A stretch of DNA of 64,000 nucleotides from Lachnospiraceae bacterium (lineage in GTDB: Bacteria > Bacillota > Clostridia > Lachnospirales > Lachnospiraceae): the NCBI GenBank assembly GCA_030527645.1, contig JAUNAJ010000002.1, positions 127,089 through 191,088 on the forward strand, written 5' to 3'. Below the pieces are notes generated by a model. That model ran no database searches. It saw only the letters and a program-made list of their open reading frames with translations, and was not told the origin of the DNA. The position numbers and the translations under genes were made by a program. Each line of letters starts with the position of its first letter. The stretch's first letter is position 1. This document shows positions 1 through 8,603 of this stretch, one piece after another.

Positions 1-2
1 AC

Positions 3-278
3 TTTGTGGTATACGGAGCATTTCTGATCCTCAAGCCATGCTATCCGGGAACAACAGAAGAGATCCACTATCTCTATGCAATGGCAGTGCTCTTCCCGAT
101 CTATCTGATCATTATGGCTGTCCTGTCAAAGGCAGTTCCATCAGAGGAGTATGTAGTTCCGGATGTTGGTGCTGTAGAGCTGAAGCCCTGGAAATACCGC
201 TGGCCGGTTACTATCCTTGGTCTGCTTGTAGCTGTAGTCTTCTACATCTTCTTCTCTCCTCTGGGAATCGCTGCATAA
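3..278 (+). CDS. Sodium:solute symporter, C-terminal fragment
   Basis: The reading frame is open to the left edge, so only about the last 91 residues are present and the start lies outside the window. The visible part has one membrane segment (LYAMAVLFPIYLIIMAVL), a short charged loop ending in KPWKYRWP, and a final hydrophobic segment (TILGLLVAVVFYIFFSPLGIA). A loop containing pW followed by a last helix is typical of the C-terminus of SSS-family sodium/sugar or sodium/solute symporters. The substrate cannot be judged from this fragment. A strong hairpin terminator follows 60 bases after the stop. Confidence 0.6.
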   Translation, partial: FVVYGAFLILKPCYPGTTEEIHYLYAMAVLFPIYLIIMAVLSKAVPSEEYVVPDVGAVELKPWKYRWPVTILGLLVAVVFYIFFSPLGIAA

Positions 279-338
279 TAACCAAAACAATCGACACACT
301 AAAGCAGAAAAATCTGCCTTTCCAATATTCACCCAAAA

Positions 339-385
339 AGCCTGAATTACCGTTCACTAAACGAACGGTAATTCAGGCTTTTTTC
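339..385 (+). terminator. Rho-independent terminator of the symporter gene
   Basis: A perfect 17-base inverted repeat (339-355 and 363-379, loop of 7) is followed by a T tract. It separates the symporter gene from the lipoprotein gene. Confidence 0.9.
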
Positions 386-500
386 CTGTATCCTGCCTCT
401 GACCGAGTCTGATATAACAAATCAATATACTTGTTTTCCTCTCAATCTGGTGTACAATGGTAACTGTTCTATCAGAATCAGTCTAACAAGGAGAATCATT

Positions 501-1148
501 ATGAAAAGAAATTTCACCGCACTGTTCAGTGCCCTCGTACTTTCCTCCGCCCTGCTTTCAGGCTGCGGATCCACTGCAGAAACCACTGCCTCCTCTGCCG
601 CATCCACATCGGTGCAGAGTGAATCAGCAGCAGAAGCAGCTTCCGTATCCTCCGTGTCTGCCGGGTCGGAAGCGAAGAGTACAGAAACTGCCGAAACTGA
701 GATCGAGACAGCAGTATCCTCCATTTCTGCAGAATCCGAAGCTGAAGGGGAAGAGGCCGCACAGGAGAACCCCTACGGTCTGGAGGACGGCGAATATATT
801 GCCGAGATCGATACAGACAGCAGCATGTTCCACATCAACGAGGCCCTGGACGGTAAGGGAACACTCACTGTGGAAAATGGTGCCATGACCATTCATATGA
901 CCCTCGCAGGCACCGGAATCCTGAATCTGTATCAGGGATCTGCCGAGGAAGCCCAGGAGGAGGGAGCAGAGCTGATCGAATATACAGTCGAGACTGTTAC
1001 CTATTCCGACGGACTTTCCGAGGATGTATACGCCTTCGATGTGCCCTGCCCGGTGCTGGATGAAGAATTCCCGGTTGCCATCATCGGAAAGAAAGGAAAA
1101 TGGTACGATCATACAGTGATCGTTTCCAATCCGGTGAAGGCAGAGTAA
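501..1148 (+). CDS. Lipoprotein with acidic Ser/Ala/Glu linker and beta-rich C-terminal domain
   Basis: The start is the ATG preceded by AAGGAG (488-493). The N-terminus is a lipoprotein signal peptide with lipobox LLSGC, Cys22 being the predicted lipidated residue. Residues 25-90 are a low-complexity Ser/Ala/Glu linker suited to crossing the cell wall. Residues about 90-215 form a compact domain (LEDGEYIAEI, GTLTVENGAMTIHM, KGKWYDHTVIV) whose pattern recalls NEAT-like or iron-transport-associated domains of Gram-positive surface proteins. That resemblance is by eye only and no haem- or metal-binding residue is certain. The gene is monocistronic, with a long palindrome (1211-1277) behind it. 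Ligand unknown. Confidence 0.7.
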   Translation: MKRNFTALFSALVLSSALLSGCGSTAETTASSAASTSVQSESAAEAASVSSVSAGSEAKSTETAETEIETAVSSISAESEAEGEEAAQENPYGLEDGEYIAEIDTDSSMFHINEALDGKGTLTVENGAMTIHMTLAGTGILNLYQGSAEEAQEEGAELIEYTVETVTYSDGLSEDVYAFDVPCPVLDEEFPVAIIGKKGKWYDHTVIVSNPVKAE

Positions 1149-1210
1149 ACAAACAGCCAAGTAATCAAACAATACTCATAGAAGAGAACATCGATGGTTA
1201 CTATCTCATA

Positions 1211-1277
1211 ATGGAACAGGGGACGGTGGTGCCGTACCACTTAAAAAGCGGTACGGCACCACCGTCCCCTGTTCCAT
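1211..1277. repeat. Long palindromic intergenic element A
   Basis: Perfect 28-base arms (1211-1238, 1250-1277) flank an 11-base loop. The outer part reads GGAACAGGGGACGGT and the inner part GCCGTACC. Three related elements occur at 28014-28073, 44215-44276 and 47585-47677. This copy sits between converging genes (lipoprotein and STAS) and should act as a bidirectional terminator. The shared outer sequence suggests a dispersed family (REP- or MITE-like) rather than an ordinary terminator. Confidence 0.9.
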
Positions 1278-1323
1278 TTTCTAAGGTCGAATAGCACCTT
1301 CATTACAGCATTTGCTTCAGCGC

Positions 1324-1635
1324 TCACTCCTCAATCGTGAGAATATCACAGAATCCCGTAATCTCAAATACCTCCGATACCGTCTCTCCCACGCCGCGGA
1401 GTATCATACCGCCTTTTTTGCTCATTGCCTTCTGCGCCGCCAGCAGCACGCGGAGTCCTGCTGAGGAAATATACTCGATCCCTGTAAAATCCAGCACCAG
1501 CTCCCGGCTCTCTGCAGCAGCCTCCTGCACTGCCCTCTCAAAATCCGGAGCAGTCATCGTATCGATCCTTCCCTGCAGATGCAGCACTGCTCCCGTATCC
1601 TTCTGTTCTTTATTAATATCCAGCATTGATGCCAT
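1324..1635 (-). CDS. STAS-domain anti-sigma factor antagonist (SpoIIAA/RsbV-like)
   Basis: A 103-residue single STAS domain. The hallmark loop is present: DFTGIEYISSAGLRVLL, where Ser58 aligns with the phosphorylated serine of SpoIIAA and RsbV. In the known families the unphosphorylated protein sequesters an RsbW/SpoIIAB kinase and is reset by a PP2C phosphatase. Both partner types are encoded nearby on the other strand (8604-9011 and 9008-10630). It is the last gene of the peptide-export operon, 96 bases after the second ABC gene, with GGAG before the ATG. The link between this STAS protein and that kinase/phosphatase is inference from proximity. Confidence 0.88.
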   Translation of the reverse strand: MASMLDINKEQKDTGAVLHLQGRIDTMTAPDFERAVQEAAAESRELVLDFTGIEYISSAGLRVLLAAQKAMSKKGGMILRGVGETVSEVFEITGFCDILTIEE

Positions 1636-1731
1636 TGTTCTTCACTCCCTGTTTTTATTATTTACGCCTCGCAAGTGCAGGCCTGCAGCCGCCATCTGAA
1701 TCCCTGTGCTTTACCGGGATCGGAATTGATC

Positions 1732-3915
1732 TCAGGTATCCAGTCTCTGACGTTCTACCAGTTCAGCAAACAGACCGTTCCGGGCAATCAGTTCCTCATA
1801 GGTTCCATCCTCAGCGATTTTTCCATTCTCCAGATACAGGATCCGGTCACATTGCTGAATGGTGGAAAGGCGGTGTGCAATTACAATACGGGTGCACTTC
1901 AGTCCGCCAAGAGAATCCGATACCTGCTTCTGTGTTATATTATCCAGCGCAGAGGTTGCCTCGTCAAGAATCAAAATCTTTGGTCGCGCTGCAATCGCTC
2001 TTGCGATCAGGATCCTCTGACGCTGGCCTCCGGACACTCCTCCGCCGCCCTCCGCAATCAGTGTATGCATGCCCATGGGCATGTCCCGGATGTCCTGGGC
2101 AAGCCCTGCCTTTTCTGCCGCCTCCCAGGCATCCTCAAGGGTGGCGCCTGGTGCAGCGATCGTGATATTGGAATAAATATCGCCGCTGAACAGCTTTCCG
2201 TCCTGCAGCACAGTGCCGATGCGGCGGCGCAGTGACTTCAGATCCATACCGGCAATATCCCTTCCATCGTAATAGACGGCTCCTCGATCCGGTTTCTCAA
2301 AGCCAAGCAGCATTCGGACCAGTGTGGATTTCCCGCAGCCTGTTCTTCCTGCCACTGCCACATACTGTCCGGCCTTAATCTTTATAGACAGATTATCCAG
2401 CACATAGGGGGTATTTTCATTATAGCGAAAACTCACATTATTCAGCTCAACGGCTCCGGAAAGCCTTGTTACCATCTTTTTCCGCTCACTGTTCTCCGGC
2501 TCAGCCTTCATGATCGGCTCGGCAATCTTTAACACCGGCTGGATCCCTGCAATGGCAGAAGCAATACCCACCAGCGACATAAATGCACCGGAGATCATGC
2601 CGTATGCACTGTTGAATGCACTGTATTCGGCAATGGTCACCTGACTCTGAACAGCAAACCAGTACAGAACCACCTGACCGATGGAGCTGATCGCAAGCCC
2701 GATATTTTCACTGTACTTTACAGGAAATGGCTGACGATAGGTCAGACGCATCAGCTCGGAATACAGCTTCAGCCACCGGGAAAATACTCTCTTCTCCGAT
2801 CCGGAAAGCTTGATCTTCTGGATGCCGCTGATCAGAGCATAGATCATGCCGCCCTCTCTTGCAGACACATCCATCTGTTTTTCTTTGATCTTCAGCTGCA
2901 TCAGCATCACAAGAACCGTATGCGCCACGGTAATCAGAGTGATCACAAGAGAAGGGATCACCAATGCACGTGCATACCGGAAAATCTGCGATACATACAC
3001 AATTGAAAACAAGGATGTGATTCCAACGGAAAAAATACCGGAGATCAGGGTTGTGCAGAGGGTGTTGATGCTGCTCATCTTGCCGGCCAGCTCTCCGGCA
3101 CTGTATTCCCTGAAAAAGCCGGGAGGCAGAGAAAATATTCTGGAGACCGTTGCTGCCTGGACAGACAGATCCAGCTGGGTATCCACTCGTCCGCTCAGCA
3201 GAGAACGGACCATGCCAAGAAGTGTGGAGCTCAGGCTCACACTTATGGAGAATGTCGCAATCGCCAGCAGAACACGAAGGCTTCCGCTTTCGATCACCTG
3301 AGAATAAATAATATAAGTGATACGCGGCGTCAGCATGCCCACCAGGGTGATGATCCCGGTCATTCCAAGCATCATCAGATACGTAACAGGAGATATGCTC
3401 TTTGCAATATACCGGATCAGATCCGGAATCCCCAGCGCCTTTGCGGGAAAGCCCATGTAAAAGCAGTAACCTTCTGCCTCCAGCAGGCCCTCCGTCTTTT
3501 TATTCAGTCGGACACGCTTCCCTGCTGCGGTGTCCATATAGCTGTAGCCGGTGGTTTTATTCGGGATCAGTGCCACCAGACTGCCGTCGCTCTTTTTCCT
3601 CCCCAGCATTACGCCGACCGCATTGCGGTGCCAGTCCTTTTCGAACCGGATCTCACGCCACAGGATGCCGTGGGGATGCAGGGCATATTCCAGCTGCTCC
3701 TCAAAGTCAGTGATCGTTTCCGGAATGTCTGTACCGGAAAAATGAAAATACGCCAGGATCTCGTCCAGCACATTCTGCATGACTCTGCGGCTGTCATATG
3801 TCCGATGCCGGGGCTGCCCGCCTGTGATCGCCGCATTCAGCTCCTCGCAGGCGTCCTCCAGCATGATCCGGTCCCGTTCCTTACGATCTTCAATCTGTTC
3901 AGTAAACCAGCCCAT
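1732..3915 (-). CDS. NHLM-type peptide exporter, ABC permease/ATPase without peptidase
   Basis: A 727-residue half-size ABC exporter. Residues about 1-165 are a soluble domain without the C39 catalytic residues. The membrane domain spans about 170-455 and the ATPase about 490-720. Walker A (AGRTGCGKST), signature VSGGQRQR, Walker B (ILILDEATSALD) and the H-loop (AHRLS) are all intact. A long non-peptidase N-terminal domain beside a second exporter carrying C39 is the layout of NHLM bacteriocin systems, where the two ABC proteins probably form a heterodimer. It begins 23 bases after the preceding ABC gene and precedes the STAS gene. The transported substrate is probably the peptide encoded at 6866-7249 (inference). 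Confidence 0.85.
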   Translation of the reverse strand: MGWFTEQIEDRKERDRIMLEDACEELNAAITGGQPRHRTYDSRRVMQNVLDEILAYFHFSGTDIPETITDFEEQLEYALHPHGILWREIRFEKDWHRNAVGVMLGRKKSDGSLVALIPNKTTGYSYMDTAAGKRVRLNKKTEGLLEAEGYCFYMGFPAKALGIPDLIRYIAKSISPVTYLMMLGMTGIITLVGMLTPRITYIIYSQVIESGSLRVLLAIATFSISVSLSSTLLGMVRSLLSGRVDTQLDLSVQAATVSRIFSLPPGFFREYSAGELAGKMSSINTLCTTLISGIFSVGITSLFSIVYVSQIFRYARALVIPSLVITLITVAHTVLVMLMQLKIKEKQMDVSAREGGMIYALISGIQKIKLSGSEKRVFSRWLKLYSELMRLTYRQPFPVKYSENIGLAISSIGQVVLYWFAVQSQVTIAEYSAFNSAYGMISGAFMSLVGIASAIAGIQPVLKIAEPIMKAEPENSERKKMVTRLSGAVELNNVSFRYNENTPYVLDNLSIKIKAGQYVAVAGRTGCGKSTLVRMLLGFEKPDRGAVYYDGRDIAGMDLKSLRRRIGTVLQDGKLFSGDIYSNITIAAPGATLEDAWEAAEKAGLAQDIRDMPMGMHTLIAEGGGGVSGGQRQRILIARAIAARPKILILDEATSALDNITQKQVSDSLGGLKCTRIVIAHRLSTIQQCDRILYLENGKIAEDGTYEELIARNGLFAELVERQRLDT

Positions 3916-3938
3916 CTGCCGTCTCTCCCATCCTTCGT

Positions 3939-6107
3939 CTATTCACTGGCAACCAGCTTTGTATACATGCCGTTTTTTTCATACAGCTCCCTGTGTGTTC
4001 CTCTCTCCATGACCTTTCCATGATCAAGCACGATGATCTCATCGCAGTCACGGATCGTAGACAGACGGTGAGCGATCACGATGCAGGTAATGCCTCTGTC
4101 TGTGATCGATCTGACAACCGCCGCCTCCGTCTTCGCATCCAGCGCAGAGGTAGCCTCATCAAGGATCACAATGGTAGGATCCTGAGCCAGCACCCTGGCA
4201 ATCTCCAGCCGCTGCCTCTGGCCTCCGGACAGATCCTTTCCGCCCTCCTGAAGCCTGTGCTGATACCCGTCCTCCCGCAGCATGATATCCTCATGGATCT
4301 GCGCATCTCTGGCAGCCATGATCACCTCAAAATCCTCAATGGAAGCATCCCACATGCGGATGTTGTTGGCAATTGTATCCTCAAATATAGTGATCTCCTG
4401 ATCCACCACTGCCAGAGAGCCGGTCAGCACCCGGTGATTGATGGTCCGGATCGGCTTCCCGTCAAAGAGGATCTCACCGCTCCAGGGCTGATACAGTCCG
4501 GAGATCAGCCGGGACAGCGTGGATTTGCCGCAGCCGGAGCGTCCCACAAAGGCCACACTCCTTCCCGGCTGCACCTCCAGATCAAAATGCTCGATCAGCG
4601 GTGCCCCCAGCGGAGAATAGCCGAAGCTCACATCCTTCATGACCAGCTTTCCCCGGAGCTTTCTGTACCCGTCCTCCGGTACCTCTTCCTCATCCTCATC
4701 CGCCACATCTGCGGGATATTTCATGACATCCTCGATCCGCTCCATCTGGGTGCGCATCTCCTGCACACTCTGCCCTGCACTGATGAAGCTCATGGCCGGA
4801 GACAGAAATGAACCAAGATACCCCTGAAAAGCAGTCAGCATACCTACCGTAAACCGTCCCGTCATAATAAACCATACGCCGGTCATTGTCACCGCTGTAT
4901 TCGTCAGCAGAGAAATGACGCTGATCAGGAAGCTGAACAGCTGATTTGCCTGAGCAAACTTCACCGTCTGTGCATTCACAGCGGCCTGATATCCCAGCCA
5001 GCGCTGGAGAAATCCTGTTTCCGCCCCGCTTGCCTTGATGGTTTCAATCATCTCCAGACCGGAGATCGTCGTGCTGGCAAGCTTGCCTGCATCCCGCAGC
5101 TGCACCCGGGTCATATTGACCCTCCTTTTAGAGATCGTCCTTGCCATAAGCATGTTGAACAGCACGGAAAATATGCCGATCATACTCAGTACAATGCTGT
5201 AGCGCAGCATCACCACCAGATAGAACACCAGCATCGCAGCCTGCAGGGCAAGGGGGGTAAATGTATTGACCAGCGTTCCTGCAATTTCAGCATTGGAGGA
5301 CTGTCTTCCTGCAATATCTCCGGCATAGCGCTGTGAAAAGAATTCCATCGGAAGACGCAGTACCTTCCACAGGTAGCCGGCACTTCCCGTCGCAGTCATT
5401 TTTCCATTGATCTCCATGGACATTCGGGTACTGATAAAGGAAACGATCAGCTGCAGAATGGTAAACAGCGTCAGCACAAGGAAAAAAGGCTTTACCCATT
5501 CCGGATTCTGCCCCGTCAGCAGCCGGTCCATGAAGATTCGGGAAAATCCCGGGCTGATCACTCCGGTAAGGGCAGCAATCAGGGAGGTCAGTATTGTAAA
5601 AACGATTGCAGGCACCGATCCCTTCAGCCGCTCCAATGCAAATCCCCAGACACTTTCGGGCTTTCCGCCCCTTTCAAATGTTTCTCCCGGCTCAAAGCAC
5701 AGGCAGATTCCTGTAAAGCTCTGATCAAACTCCTCCATGGAAACAGCTACACTGCCCCGTCCCGGATCGTTCAGGTATACCTTGTCTCCCTTGAATCCGA
5801 TCAATACAACAAAGTGATTAAAATTCCAGAACAGGATACAGGGAAGGGCTCCCTCTTCCCGGAGAGCTTCCACCTCATATCGATAGCCACTGGCCTTCAG
5901 CCCGTAGCTTCGTGCCGCAAGCAAAATATTCTTTGCATTCGATCCGTCCCGCGACACACCGCAGTCCCTGCGCACCTGCTCCAGAGAAACCCATTTTCCG
6001 TAATAGGCCATGATCATCGCCAGGCAGGCTGCGCCGCATTCCAGCGCTTCCATCTGCATGATGACAGGCACCTTTACCATCCTGTCCTTTTTTCGATTGT
6101 TCGCCAT
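3939..6107 (-). CDS. NHLM-type peptide exporter, C39 peptidase/permease/ATPase
   Basis: A 722-residue peptidase-containing ABC transporter (PCAT). The N-terminal C39 domain has Gln18 and Cys24 in QMEALECGAAC, His98 in WNFNHFVVL and Asp114 in LNDPGRG, so the catalytic set is complete. A six-helix membrane domain follows (about 160-450), then an ATPase with Walker A GRSGCGKST, LSGGQRQR and VILDEATSALD. Such proteins cut leaders after a Gly-Gly motif during export, and the upstream gene encodes a peptide with exactly such a motif (VTGG). The ATG has AAGGAG seven bases upstream, overlapping the end of the secretion-protein gene, which points to translational coupling. Confidence 0.92.
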   Translation of the reverse strand: MANNRKKDRMVKVPVIMQMEALECGAACLAMIMAYYGKWVSLEQVRRDCGVSRDGSNAKNILLAARSYGLKASGYRYEVEALREEGALPCILFWNFNHFVVLIGFKGDKVYLNDPGRGSVAVSMEEFDQSFTGICLCFEPGETFERGGKPESVWGFALERLKGSVPAIVFTILTSLIAALTGVISPGFSRIFMDRLLTGQNPEWVKPFFLVLTLFTILQLIVSFISTRMSMEINGKMTATGSAGYLWKVLRLPMEFFSQRYAGDIAGRQSSNAEIAGTLVNTFTPLALQAAMLVFYLVVMLRYSIVLSMIGIFSVLFNMLMARTISKRRVNMTRVQLRDAGKLASTTISGLEMIETIKASGAETGFLQRWLGYQAAVNAQTVKFAQANQLFSFLISVISLLTNTAVTMTGVWFIMTGRFTVGMLTAFQGYLGSFLSPAMSFISAGQSVQEMRTQMERIEDVMKYPADVADEDEEEVPEDGYRKLRGKLVMKDVSFGYSPLGAPLIEHFDLEVQPGRSVAFVGRSGCGKSTLSRLISGLYQPWSGEILFDGKPIRTINHRVLTGSLAVVDQEITIFEDTIANNIRMWDASIEDFEVIMAARDAQIHEDIMLREDGYQHRLQEGGKDLSGGQRQRLEIARVLAQDPTIVILDEATSALDAKTEAAVVRSITDRGITCIVIAHRLSTIRDCDEIIVLDHGKVMERGTHRELYEKNGMYTKLVASE

Positions 6108-6118
6108 TTCCAGCTCCT

Positions 6119-6595
6119 TCAGTTAAAGATAAAAGACATGGAGGAAACACTCTCTGTAACGATCTGCGCCTGATACGTTCCCTCCGGCAGATCCGCATTC
6201 GTCAAAACCGGATAGACCCACTGCCCTGCCTGCAGCTCTCCCACATGGAGAGCATAGGGGTTGAACTGTTCATCCGCCTCAACAGGGCTTCTCTCGATAC
6301 TCTGGATCTGTGCCTCCTGCTCTCCGATCCTCACCGTCTGCCCGGTCCGGACAGATCCAATTACATCCTCCGACACATAGCAGATTACACCGCTGCCGTC
6401 ACTGACTGCCACCGTGTCCAGCCTGCTCTCCATGCGCCCAAACACACCCCAGACACACATCCCGATCAGAAGCACCGTGACTGCCCCCAAGAGCATCCAG
6501 GCTCCCGGATTCTGCACCCGGATATAATCCGTCAGCCTGTCTGGAGAGGAGATCTGCTCCAGACTTTTTTTCCTGAAAATCTGCTTCTCACTCAA
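6119..6595 (-). CDS. Short HlyD-like NHLM secretion protein
   Basis: The start chosen is a TTG at 6595, seven bases after a perfect AGGAGG. An upstream in-frame TTG at 6616 would place that AGGAGG inside the gene. The 158-residue product begins EKQIFRKKSLEQISSPDRL, has one membrane helix (WMLLGAVTVLLIGMCVWGVF) and then a beta-rich region resembling the biotinyl-lipoyl-like part of HlyD-family adaptors (GSGVICYVS, IGSVRTGQTVRIGE). The usual long coiled-coil hairpin is absent, so the protein is less than half the normal adaptor length. There is no frameshift scar, so this looks like a minimal form rather than decay. It lies in the export operon between precursor and PCAT. Confidence 0.75.
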   Translation of the reverse strand: MSEKQIFRKKSLEQISSPDRLTDYIRVQNPGAWMLLGAVTVLLIGMCVWGVFGRMESRLDTVAVSDGSGVICYVSEDVIGSVRTGQTVRIGEQEAQIQSIERSPVEADEQFNPYALHVGELQAGQWVYPVLTNADLPEGTYQAQIVTESVSSMSFIFN

Positions 6596-6865
6596 TTTCT
6601 TTCCTCCTGCTGCCAATGGACGCAGTACTGCCGCGCCGCTATTCCCTAAGGCTCGACTCGAAAAGGAGCCTCCCTGTACAGTTTTCCCGAAATCTGCAAA
6701 ATGCCCCCGAAACTGCCCAAGAGGTATACCCGTACCCGATCACCTCCTCCGGCATGCGGAGACATTCTGCAAAATAGAATTGCTATAAAATTTCCCGTTA
6801 AGCTCGGCTTACAAAAAGTATATGCAACCGTTCAGCAGCGATGCATAGGCTCTGAACAGGATTGA
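6596..6865 (-). other. Spacer between peptide precursor and export genes
   Basis: No gene is seen in these 270 bases. A weak hairpin (ggctc/gagcc near 6648-6668) without a clear U tract could lower read-through from the precursor gene into the exporter genes, as is common in bacteriocin operons. This is inference. Confidence 0.35.
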
Positions 6866-7249
6866 TCAGATAAAGTTATCCTTACCGGTTACACATTCCC
6901 GGAGAAAATCCTCCAGATCCTTCTTCTCCGGTTTACGGAAATGCTCGGACACCTTCTTCCAGAGAATCTGAACCACATCAAAATCCAGAAAATTAGTAGA
7001 ACCTGTCAGGAAGACTCCGCCGGTCACATTCTCCAGCATATCGTCGGACAGCTCCTGCTTTGCGCCTGCACTCTGTCCCGCAGCTGCCTTTTCCTCCAGA
7101 ACCCGCCGGAACACAGCCAGTTCCTCATCAGGAATCTGCACACCCTCAGCCTCAATCATTGCCTTCATCTCATCAATTGATGCAGCATGTACTAATTTCT
7201 CAGCAAATGCCTCGTTCTGTAATAAGCTTTCCATTGTTTTTTCAGCCAT
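6866..7249 (-). CDS. Double-glycine leader peptide precursor (Nif11/NHLP-like)
   Basis: The start at MAEKT is fixed by GGGAGG about eight bases upstream; the product is 127 residues. Residues 1-78 form a long acidic, helical leader (MESLLQNEAFAEKLVHAAS, DEMKAMIEAEGVQIPDEEL) ending ELSDDMLENVTGG, closely resembling Nif11/NHLP leaders. Cutting after Gly78 would release a 49-residue core that is amphipathic and charged (VFLTGSTNF, ILWKKVSEHF, ending TGKDNFI). The core has one Cys, two Ser and three Thr, so lanthionine or azole modification looks unlikely, and no modifying enzyme is encoded here. It is first in the operon and separated from the transport genes by 270 bases. Whether the product is a bacteriocin or a signal is unknown. 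Confidence 0.8.
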   Translation of the reverse strand: MAEKTMESLLQNEAFAEKLVHAASIDEMKAMIEAEGVQIPDEELAVFRRVLEEKAAAGQSAGAKQELSDDMLENVTGGVFLTGSTNFLDFDVVQILWKKVSEHFRKPEKKDLEDFLRECVTGKDNFI

Positions 7250-7397
7250 ATCTGGTCCTCCCTGCTTCATAAGCATTGTATCTCAGACGGCGGGACACAC
7301 AGCTCCCGGCCTGAATGATTGATCAGTTGCCGTTATCATGCATTTCTCTGTTACAGTACACAGATCCTGTACCGCGAGGTGTGATCCTGCTGCAGCA

Positions 7398-8285
7398 TTA
7401 TTCTTTGCCGGCATGTCCGATCGCAAAGAGCTTCGCAAACAGGACAAAACCTGTCCATCCGATACAGGTCGCCGCAGTAACATCCGTCAGGAAATGTGCT
7501 CCTGCCACCATTCTTCCGATGATCGTGAGCAGAGCCCAGCAGATTCCAATCGTTGTCAGCAGTGTTTCCCTCTTCTTCAGAGACGGAACCACTCTGCACA
7601 GGCAGACCAGTGTGATCAGACAGGAGGCACAGCCTGCATGGCCGCTGGGAAAGCTCTGGAATTCCTTTACGGATATACCGGATTGGATCAGGGCTTTTGC
7701 CCCCTCTGTCAGTCCCGGGCAATACCAGGGAGTAAATTCCATACCATCCGTAACGATCAGTGTACGGAAACGGGGACGCCCCCACAGACCCTTCAGACCC
7801 TTATTGATCAGAATATACTGGAACGAGAATGCAAACAGAATGGTCATTGCAATGCGCCGGCATGTTCTCCTGTCTGAAGTATCCAGTTTTACAAACACAG
7901 CCGCCGCGCAGATCACTGCTATTGCAATGCCCAGTCCCAACTGTATATATTTTACCATACCTGTATCCGAATTGAACAGCTTAATAAACTCCTTTGTTGC
8001 TGATCTGCACATGTACAGGTTCCACAGACCGCACAGAATGGAAACAACATCCTTCACGTCCCTTGTGATCAGCTTCAGAAATATTGCCAGCGACACGTAA
8101 GTGCACAGGACCGCCGGATACAGTCCGTAATGGGATACAATCTGAGCAAATGCCGATGCGGGATGATACAGTGCCGTATTCAGCTGAAAATCAGCCACCG
8201 TTCCGATCACCATCAAAGCGGCTAAAACCGCATACACGCAAAGTATATTTTTTTTCGATAAGATACGTATCTCCGATGTTTTCAT
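7398..8285 (-). CDS. PAP2-family membrane phosphatase
   Basis: The start is the ATG at 8285 with an AAGGA-type site upstream; the product is 295 residues with about six membrane helices. The three PAP2 signature blocks are present: KGLKGLWGRPRF (K-x6-RP type), FPSGHAG, and GRMVAGAHFLTD (SR-x5-H-x3-D type). The family dephosphorylates lipid phosphates such as phosphatidate or undecaprenyl pyrophosphate on the outer membrane face. It lies upstream of and codirectional with the peptide operon (149 bases to the precursor start) and diverges from the RsbW-like/PP2C pair. A role in export or in self-protection is speculative. Confidence 0.85.
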   Translation of the reverse strand: MKTSEIRILSKKNILCVYAVLAALMVIGTVADFQLNTALYHPASAFAQIVSHYGLYPAVLCTYVSLAIFLKLITRDVKDVVSILCGLWNLYMCRSATKEFIKLFNSDTGMVKYIQLGLGIAIAVICAAAVFVKLDTSDRRTCRRIAMTILFAFSFQYILINKGLKGLWGRPRFRTLIVTDGMEFTPWYCPGLTEGAKALIQSGISVKEFQSFPSGHAGCASCLITLVCLCRVVPSLKKRETLLTTIGICWALLTIIGRMVAGAHFLTDVTAATCIGWTGFVLFAKLFAIGHAGKE

Positions 8286-8603
8286 GAGTTTGTTCTTCCT
8301 TTCTGCTTCCTGGTCACCGTTCACAGAACCCAAATCCGCCGCCTGCATAGGCAGGGGCCTCGACCACTGAGGTAAACCGTAACCTTTTGGTTATTGTTCA
8401 GGACAGACCTGCATACAGCCTGACAGTCCTGTTTCAATCATAGCAAATATCCCCAACAATAGCACAACAAAAATCTCTCTTGCAGTGTACCGCCCGGCCG
8501 GATTACACTATATACGTACAGATAGGTTGTAGCTCACGAGGCTATGATCCACCACCAAAAGGGGCGGCAGCCCCAATCACTGACAAAACCAGGGAGAACC
8601 ACT
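8286..8603. promoter_or_regulatory. Divergent promoter region between PAP2 gene and kinase/phosphatase genes
   Basis: These 318 bases carry no convincing gene. They must hold the promoters for both directions. Visible features are a small hairpin GGGGC/GCCCC (8560-8573) close to the start of the plus-strand gene and an inverted repeat CCTC/GAGG near 8368-8382. No canonical -35/-10 pair stands out, so an alternative sigma factor is possible but not shown. Confidence 0.35.
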
